The notes beneath the pieces are model-generated. The model saw only the letters and a program-made list of their open reading frames with translations, had not been told where the DNA came from and made no database searches. Both the position numbers and the translations under genes were made by a program. Source: an uncultured Acetatifactor sp. (GTDB lineage Bacteria > Bacillota > Clostridia > Lachnospirales > Lachnospiraceae). Taken from it: a DNA stretch of 9,054 nt. This document shows positions 4,408 to 9,054 of the stretch, one piece after another; the first letter of the stretch is position 1; each line of letters starts with the position of its first letter. The stretch is taken from positions 1 to 9,054 of the forward strand of contig CANRMK010000080.1 of the NCBI GenBank assembly GCA_947631715.1, in the 5' to 3' direction.

Positions 4408-7311
4408 GTGAAAAAAGAGAGATATCACATATCGGGAATGACCTGTTCGGCCTGTTCTTCCCATGTGGAGAAAGCCGTGAGTAAGCTGGAGGGCGTGGAG
4501 AAGGCGTCCGTCAACCTGCTTACGGAGACTATGGAGGTAAATTACGATGAAAAGCGGCTGAGCCCGGAAAGAATCACAGCGGCGGTGGAGCAGGCAGGTT
4601 ACGGCGCGTCGCTGATATCTGGCAGCGCCCGGGAGAAAGCCAAAGATGCACACGGCCCGGGAAAGCAGAGCGATTCCCGGACAGCGCTTCAAAAGCAGGC
4701 AGAGGAGGAAGCCAGGGCCATGAAATGGCGGCTGGGCATTTCCGTGGGATTTCTGATCCCTCTGATGTATGTGGCTATGTACCATATGATCTATGAGGGC
4801 CTGGGGATTCCCATGCCGGCGTTCGTCCACAGGTATCTTCACGGAAATGAAAATGCCATGACATTTGCGCTCACCCAGCTTCTGCTTTTGCTGCCTATTC
4901 TGTATATGAACCGGAAATTCTTTTCCGTGGGCTTCAGAACGCTGAGGCATCTGTCGCCCAATATGGACAGCCTCATCGCCCTGGGAGCTTCCGCCTCCCT
5001 TGTCTATGGCATTTTTGCCATGTACCGCATCGGCTATGGGCTGGGACATGGAAACCTTGCTTTGGTGGAACGGTATTCCCACGACTTGTATTTTGAGTCA
5101 GCGGGCACGATCCTGACGCTGATCACTGTGGGGAAATACCTGGAGAGCCGCTCCAAGGGGAAGACCAGCGAGGCGATCACCAGGCTCATGGACCTTTCCC
5201 CCAGGACAGCCGTGGTGCTTATGGAGGATGGGACAGAGCGGGAGGTGCCCACGGAGGAGCTCAGGGCCGGAGATATCTTCCTGATAAAGCCCGGCAGCCT
5301 TGTGCCGGCGGATGGACAGGTGCTGGAGGGCAATTCCAGCGTGGACGAGGCGGCCATTACCGGGGAGAGCATCCCTGTGGAAAAGCAGCCCGGGGACAAG
5401 GTGATATCCGCCACGGTGAATAAGGCGGGCTTTTTGAAGTGCCGGGCGGACCGGGTGGGGGAGGACACTACCCTGTCCCAGATCATCAGGCTGGTGGAGG
5501 AGGCCAGCGCCAGCAAGGCGCCAATCGCCAGGCTTGCGGATAAGGCGGCGGGCGTGTTCGTGCCTGTGGTCATGGGGATCGCCCTGGTGACACTGTTAGT
5601 GTGGCTGGCTGTGGGGGCTGGCGCAGAGTTTGCCATCTCTTCGGCCATAGCGGTGCTGGTGATCTCCTGCCCCTGTGCGCTGGGGCTGGCCACGCCCGTG
5701 GCTATCATGGTGGGGACCGGTGTGGGAGCGTCCCATGGGATCCTGATCAAATCCGGGGAGGCGCTGCAGCGTGCCAGGGATATCGATACGGTGGTGCTGG
5801 ATAAGACAGGCACCATCACTTCGGGAAAGCTGAAGGTCTCGGAAACCGCCGTATGGGATGCGGACATCAGCCTGGAGACACTGGTCCAGGTGGCGGCGGC
5901 TCTGGAAAAAAAGAGCGAGCATCCGCTGGCGGAGGCCGTGCTGGAATATGCGGATTTAAATAAGCTTCAGATACCGGAAGTGCGGGATTTTCAGGCAGTG
6001 TTCGGCAGAGGTGTGGAGGGCGTTCTGGAGACGGATGCAGGTACTCCGGGAAGCTTCCTGGAGGAAGACGGCCCCAGCTCGGTGTTCTTTGCCTGGAAGC
6101 AGCCGGACGGCAATCGCAGTGTGGCGCATAGCGGGAATCCGGCGCAGGTGCGGGGGGCGCTGGAGGCCGTGAAAGACGGAAGGGATCCGGACGGAAGCGC
6201 CGGAGAACGGTTGACCGGCATCCCCAAAGATGTGCTCGTGAAAGCGGCAAGGCGGGAAATGACCGGAACAGTCAAGGCCGGGACCAGGTGCTTTGTGGGG
6301 AATCCGGCCTATATGGAGGAAAACGGCATTCCGGTAAAAAAGGAGATTTTGGACAGTGTGGGCCTTGCAGCCGAACAGGGATTGACGCCTCTTTTGGTGG
6401 CAAGGGAGGGAGAGCTTTTAGGCATGATCGGCGTGTCCGATACGATAAAGGACAGTTCCTTAAAAGCTGTGAGACAGTTTGAACAGATGGGGATCCGCGT
6501 GATCATGCTCACCGGTGACAATGCCCGGACTGCCGAGGCCGTCCGGAAGCGCATGGGGATCCCGGAGGTGATAGCGGAGGTCCTGCCGCAGGACAAGGAG
6601 CGGAAAGTCCGCAGCTTAAGGGAGCAGGGCCGCAAAGTCGCCATGATCGGGGATGGCATCAACGATGCGCCGGCCCTTGCGGCAGCAGACGTGGGCATGG
6701 CCATCGGAGCGGGCACGGACGTGGCCATGGAGAGCGCCGATATCGTCCTGATGAAGAGCGATCTGCAGGATGCTGCTACAGCGGTTGCCTTAAGCCGGGC
6801 AGTGATCCGCAATATCAAGCAGAATCTGTTCTGGGCTTTCTTCTATAACTGTGTGGGGATTCCTCTGGCGGCAGGGTGCTGGTATCCTCTCTTCGGGATC
6901 CGGCTGAACCCTATGTTCGGAGCCGCGGCCATGAGCCTCAGCAGTATTTTCGTGGTGGGGAACGCCCTGCGGCTTAAAGGGTTTCGGGCGGCCTCCAGAG
7001 CGGAGGAGACGCCGGAAAGTGTAAAGGCAGCTCTGGCAGATAAAAACAGGAAAAAGCAGGACGGCGGGGAGAGACCCGCAGAAAGGATGGAGCATATGAC
7101 AAAGGTATTGACGGTGGAGGGAATGATGTGCGCACACTGCACGGGCAGGGTACAGAAAGCCCTTGAGGCAGTGGAGGGTGTAAAGGCCGTGACCGTGAGC
7201 CTGGAGGACAGAACAGCATCGGCAGAGCTTGCCGGGGAAGTGTCCGACGATGTGCTCAGGGACGCAGTCACGGAAGCCGGATATGAGGTAAAGGAGATCA
7301 GAAGCCTTTAA
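4408..7311 (+). CDS. copA: Copper-exporting P1B-type ATPase with N- and C-terminal heavy-metal domains
   Basis: This 967-residue Cu(I) pump moves copper out of the cytoplasm using ATP. In order it has an N-terminal metal-binding domain with GMTCSAC (C13, C16), four membrane helices (about 107-128, 150-168, 187-208, 225-243), the actuator motif TGES (318-321), helices near 381-402 and 410-432 with the transport motif CPC (421-423), the phosphorylation site DKTGT with D465, the nucleotide-domain SEHPL (H505-P506), GDGINDAP (748-755), and helices 7-8 with YN (813-814) and M842/S846, the Cu(I) signature. A basic linker (about 857-893) leads to a second metal domain with GMMCAHC (C908, C911). The nucleotide domain carries an extra segment of about 80 residues (542-624). 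The start is GTG at 4408, with AAGGA at 4396-4400; the ATG at 4406 reads straight into TGA. It is co-transcribed with csoR. Confidence 0.95.
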   Translation: MKKERYHISGMTCSACSSHVEKAVSKLEGVEKASVNLLTETMEVNYDEKRLSPERITAAVEQAGYGASLISGSAREKAKDAHGPGKQSDSRTALQKQAEEEARAMKWRLGISVGFLIPLMYVAMYHMIYEGLGIPMPAFVHRYLHGNENAMTFALTQLLLLLPILYMNRKFFSVGFRTLRHLSPNMDSLIALGASASLVYGIFAMYRIGYGLGHGNLALVERYSHDLYFESAGTILTLITVGKYLESRSKGKTSEAITRLMDLSPRTAVVLMEDGTEREVPTEELRAGDIFLIKPGSLVPADGQVLEGNSSVDEAAITGESIPVEKQPGDKVISATVNKAGFLKCRADRVGEDTTLSQIIRLVEEASASKAPIARLADKAAGVFVPVVMGIALVTLLVWLAVGAGAEFAISSAIAVLVISCPCALGLATPVAIMVGTGVGASHGILIKSGEALQRARDIDTVVLDKTGTITSGKLKVSETAVWDADISLETLVQVAAALEKKSEHPLAEAVLEYADLNKLQIPEVRDFQAVFGRGVEGVLETDAGTPGSFLEEDGPSSVFFAWKQPDGNRSVAHSGNPAQVRGALEAVKDGRDPDGSAGERLTGIPKDVLVKAARREMTGTVKAGTRCFVGNPAYMEENGIPVKKEILDSVGLAAEQGLTPLLVAREGELLGMIGVSDTIKDSSLKAVRQFEQMGIRVIMLTGDNARTAEAVRKRMGIPEVIAEVLPQDKERKVRSLREQGRKVAMIGDGINDAPALAAADVGMAIGAGTDVAMESADIVLMKSDLQDAATAVALSRAVIRNIKQNLFWAFFYNCVGIPLAAGCWYPLFGIRLNPMFGAAAMSLSSIFVVGNALRLKGFRAASRAEETPESVKAALADKNRKKQDGGERPAERMEHMTKVLTVEGMMCAHCTGRVQKALEAVEGVKAVTVSLEDRTASAELAGEVSDDVLRDAVTEAGYEVKEIRSL
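7096..7311 (+). other. CopZ-like C-terminal domain with a possible internal translation start
   Basis: Residues 897-967 of CopA form a complete HMA/CopZ domain of 71 residues that begins at an in-frame ATG (7096). AAGGA at 7083-7087 lies 8 bases before that ATG, which is a normal ribosome-binding arrangement. Upstream is a hydrophilic, protease-prone linker. The layout looks like a former stand-alone copZ gene joined in frame to copA. Whether a free chaperone is made from this start is inference; the domain itself is clear. Confidence 0.45.
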
Positions 7312-8810
7312 TTTGTAAGGACCACTGAATTTTTACCGAAATATCGTGCGGCCGAAGTGTTTACCCAGTTTGTGGAATTATGCGCAATATCTCCGAAGAA
7401 CAGCAGATAGGGCATGGAAGAGAAAGGCTCCAGACATGCGTCTGTCACGGATTCATCTTCCAGTATGGACAGCCTTTCCTGGTATTCCGCATAATATGTC
7501 TGCGCTTCTTTGTGGTAAAGGGAATGGACAGCGCTCACCGACGTCAGCGTTGTCCCGCCCCAGACATACAGGGCAATGCACAGCAGGATACCGCCTGCGA
7601 TCCAGCCGCCTAACAGGTATCCCCCCTGTTCCTGCTGTGATCTTTGGGCCTCGCCGGGAAGAATCAGCTTCTTTTGAAAGAGCCATCCCAGCCAGTACAG
7701 TTCATTTCCGTACAGCCAGATATAAAGAGTCCAGCGGTATAGATTCAGGATCCGCCCAGGCCCGGTAATGCCCAGGGTATAAAGTGTAGGTGTAAACTGT
7801 GAAGCATAGGCTCCAAAAGAAAAGAGCGTGATCAGGAGGGGAAACGGAAATTTATATTTGCTTCTTTTCACAATGGCGGCAAAGAGCGGTAAGAGCAGCA
7901 CTCCCAAAATGAGACATGGGGGGGTGGCATTCCCGGCAATATAAAAAGCCGCTTCCTTCAGGGAAAGCAATATTGCCGTAACTGCGGAATTTCCTTTCAA
8001 ATCCGAGGTAGAATACGCGGCAGACAGTCTGAGCTGATTCCCGGGGGCAAGCACATTCAGGAGAAATCCTGTCAAATACAGCGCTGCTCCCGCCGTGACG
8101 AACCAGCGCCCCGGATTCCGGCGGTACCAATACCATATTGCAGCGCAAAAATACAGAAGCAGCATGGGAATCAGGGTTCCATATGTGCCCCCGGACACCA
8201 TGACAGTGAGCAGAACAATGCCGGCATAGAGCAGGACCCGCTTCCAGAGAGCAGACGGGCGGTAATACAGCAGAATGAGCAGCGCCGTTAAAAGAACGGC
8301 ATTGTTAAATGTCACCGTGTACAGCACTGCACCGCAGAACCAGTAAAAGGCTTCTACAGGGACAGGTGTCAGCAATATCTGCAGTCCAACGATGCAGACA
8401 GAGATGATGCCTGCCCGAAAAAAGTCTGCATCCAGAATTTTTTTCAGGATGACCATAAACAAAAATATCTCACAGATCACAAAACCGCCCAGTGTAAAAT
8501 AAGTTCCCATATAATAGGCATTCCGGCCGAAGATTCCTATTGTGGTAGTGGTGAACCATTCTGCCGCAAAGGTACCCTGAAAGGTGCGCCAGTAATGGTA
8601 TGCATAAGAGATCTGCCGGATACCGGTCTTGATAACGGAATGCGTTTCGTCCCAGACCTCTTTAGCGGTCTCACTATATCCAAAATCGTCTACACTTAAG
8701 AAGTTATAGTGCCCGATGATGAACAGTGGTATCAAAAGGGCCACTAATGTCAGCAGCATCCCAACAAAAATAATTTTAATCTGAAGCTCTTTTTTCATCA
8801 ATTTCCTCAT
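7308..8810 (-). CDS. Polytopic membrane protein, DUF6056-like, possibly a GT-C type glycosyltransferase
   Basis: This product of about 500 residues has some 11-12 hydrophobic helices spread along its length, so it is an integral membrane protein. After the first helix (about 12-33) comes SVDDFGYSE, with an acidic pair at D41-D42 in the first outer loop. That arrangement is the hallmark of GT-C fold enzymes using lipid-linked sugars. A later loop has LNVLAPGNQLR. The overall look resembles the uncharacterised DUF6056 group of Firmicutes cell-surface loci, recalled from general knowledge rather than searched. The ATG at 8810 is chosen; GTG at 8837 and ATG at 8798 (with GAGG 6 bases upstream) are alternatives. 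Its stop codon (7308-7310) overlaps the copA stop on the other strand, and no terminator is seen beyond it. No sugar or cell-wall genes are in the window to indicate a substrate. Confidence 0.85.
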   Translation of the reverse strand: MRKLMKKELQIKIIFVGMLLTLVALLIPLFIIGHYNFLSVDDFGYSETAKEVWDETHSVIKTGIRQISYAYHYWRTFQGTFAAEWFTTTTIGIFGRNAYYMGTYFTLGGFVICEIFLFMVILKKILDADFFRAGIISVCIVGLQILLTPVPVEAFYWFCGAVLYTVTFNNAVLLTALLILLYYRPSALWKRVLLYAGIVLLTVMVSGGTYGTLIPMLLLYFCAAIWYWYRRNPGRWFVTAGAALYLTGFLLNVLAPGNQLRLSAAYSTSDLKGNSAVTAILLSLKEAAFYIAGNATPPCLILGVLLLPLFAAIVKRSKYKFPFPLLITLFSFGAYASQFTPTLYTLGITGPGRILNLYRWTLYIWLYGNELYWLGWLFQKKLILPGEAQRSQQEQGGYLLGGWIAGGILLCIALYVWGGTTLTSVSAVHSLYHKEAQTYYAEYQERLSILEDESVTDACLEPFSSMPYLLFFGDIAHNSTNWVNTSAARYFGKNSVVLTN

Positions 8811-8894
8811 GATCGCTCTCTTTCTAAATAACTGCACCGCGGTTCTGCCTTTGTACCTATTTTCCGCAGAATAAATTTACCGGCATTCGCTGAT

Positions 8895-8923
8895 ATTGTA
8901 CTATATAATTATCAAAAATACAA
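8895..8923 (-). promoter_or_regulatory. Possible promoter for the minus-strand membrane protein gene
   Basis: On the minus strand, TTGTAT (8918-8923) and TACAAT (8895-8900) are separated by 17 bases. The -10 is a 5 of 6 match and the -35 is weak. It lies about 85 bases upstream of the chosen start codon. The region is AT-rich, so chance matches are possible. Confidence 0.45.
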
Positions 8924-8946
8924 TAAAATCTTGTTTTTCTGCTCAG

Positions 8947-8964
8947 AGAAAGTTTATACTTTCT
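8947..8964. promoter_or_regulatory. Candidate operator palindrome in the divergent intergenic region
   Basis: AGAAAGT (8947-8953) and ACTTTCT (8958-8964) are perfect 7-bp complements around TTAT. The site sits between the minus-strand promoter candidate and the plus-strand promoter candidate, where a regulator could affect either gene. The regulator is unknown. Confidence 0.4.
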
Positions 8965-8967
8965 TTA

Positions 8968-9002
8968 TTGATTTTGACGGAAACTGTGTTATATTGTTTA
9001 TA
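8968..9002 (+). promoter_or_regulatory. Promoter region of the gene at the right edge
   Basis: Two overlapping arrangements are possible: TTGATT (8968-8973) with TATATT (8990-8995) at 16-base spacing, or TTGACG (8974-8979) with TTTATA (8997-9002) at 17-base spacing. Neither is perfect. Either would give a leader of about 35-45 bases before the ATG at 9045. Confidence 0.5.
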
Positions 9003-9044
9003 GAACAGGCAGACAAAAGGCAGAAATGTGAGGAGGCGGTTTGT

Positions 9045-9054
9045 ATGAACATTC
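9045..9054 (+). CDS. First codons of a gene running off the right edge
   Basis: An ATG at 9045 is preceded by a full AGGAGG (9031-9036) at 8-base spacing and by a promoter-like region. Only Met-Asn-Ile is visible before the window ends, so nothing can be said about function. It is divergent from the membrane protein gene on the minus strand. Confidence 0.65.

Noticed and set aside
4270..5867. Two long minus-strand open frames opposite copA
   Set aside because: They mirror strongly conserved CopA coding sequence with codon bias that opens the reverse frames; composition is low-complexity and no start signals are evident.

Overview
The window looks like chromosomal DNA of a Gram-positive anaerobe of the class Clostridia, most likely a Lachnospiraceae-type gut bacterium. 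This is inferred from strong AGGAGG-type ribosome binding sites, sigma-A style promoters, a CsoR-controlled copper operon and a MetY-type homocysteine synthase. No rRNA or species marker is present, so the placement is a judgement.

Layout. Positions 1-84 are the 3' end of an unidentified gene, followed by a hairpin terminator (108-158). A 195-bp non-coding mobile element (208-402) follows, then a clean promoter (432-460) and a membrane methyl-accepting chemotaxis protein gene (564-2027) with its own terminator (2086-2117). Next is a metY-like O-acetylhomoserine sulfhydrylase gene (2269-3573) that is intact except for one in-frame amber codon at 2710-2712. A second copy of the mobile element, inverted relative to the first, sits at 3601-3797. 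A copper operon follows: promoter with two CsoR-type operators (3826-3884), csoR (4037-4375), then a large copper-exporting P-type ATPase with a CopZ-like domain fused at its C-terminus (4408-7311). On the opposite strand, converging on copA and overlapping its stop codon, is a polytopic membrane protein gene (7308-8810). The right edge holds a divergent intergenic region and the first codons of another gene (9045 onward).

How it works together. The only clear functional unit is the csoR-copA module. CsoR should repress its own promoter until Cu(I) binds, after which the ATPase exports copper, possibly assisted by its fused chaperone domain. The chemoreceptor, metY and the membrane protein appear to be independent transcription units.

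Most notable. The two MITE-like elements have 14-bp terminal inverted repeats starting GTAACAG, each is flanked by its own 8-bp direct repeat, and both carry long internal inverted arms. Their ends and target duplications fit mobilisation by an IS66-type transposase. Other points of interest are the amber codon in metY, the fused CopA-CopZ protein with what looks like a retained internal ribosome binding site, and an extra segment of about 80 residues in its ATP-binding domain. I see no CRISPR array, phage, defence system or RNA gene.
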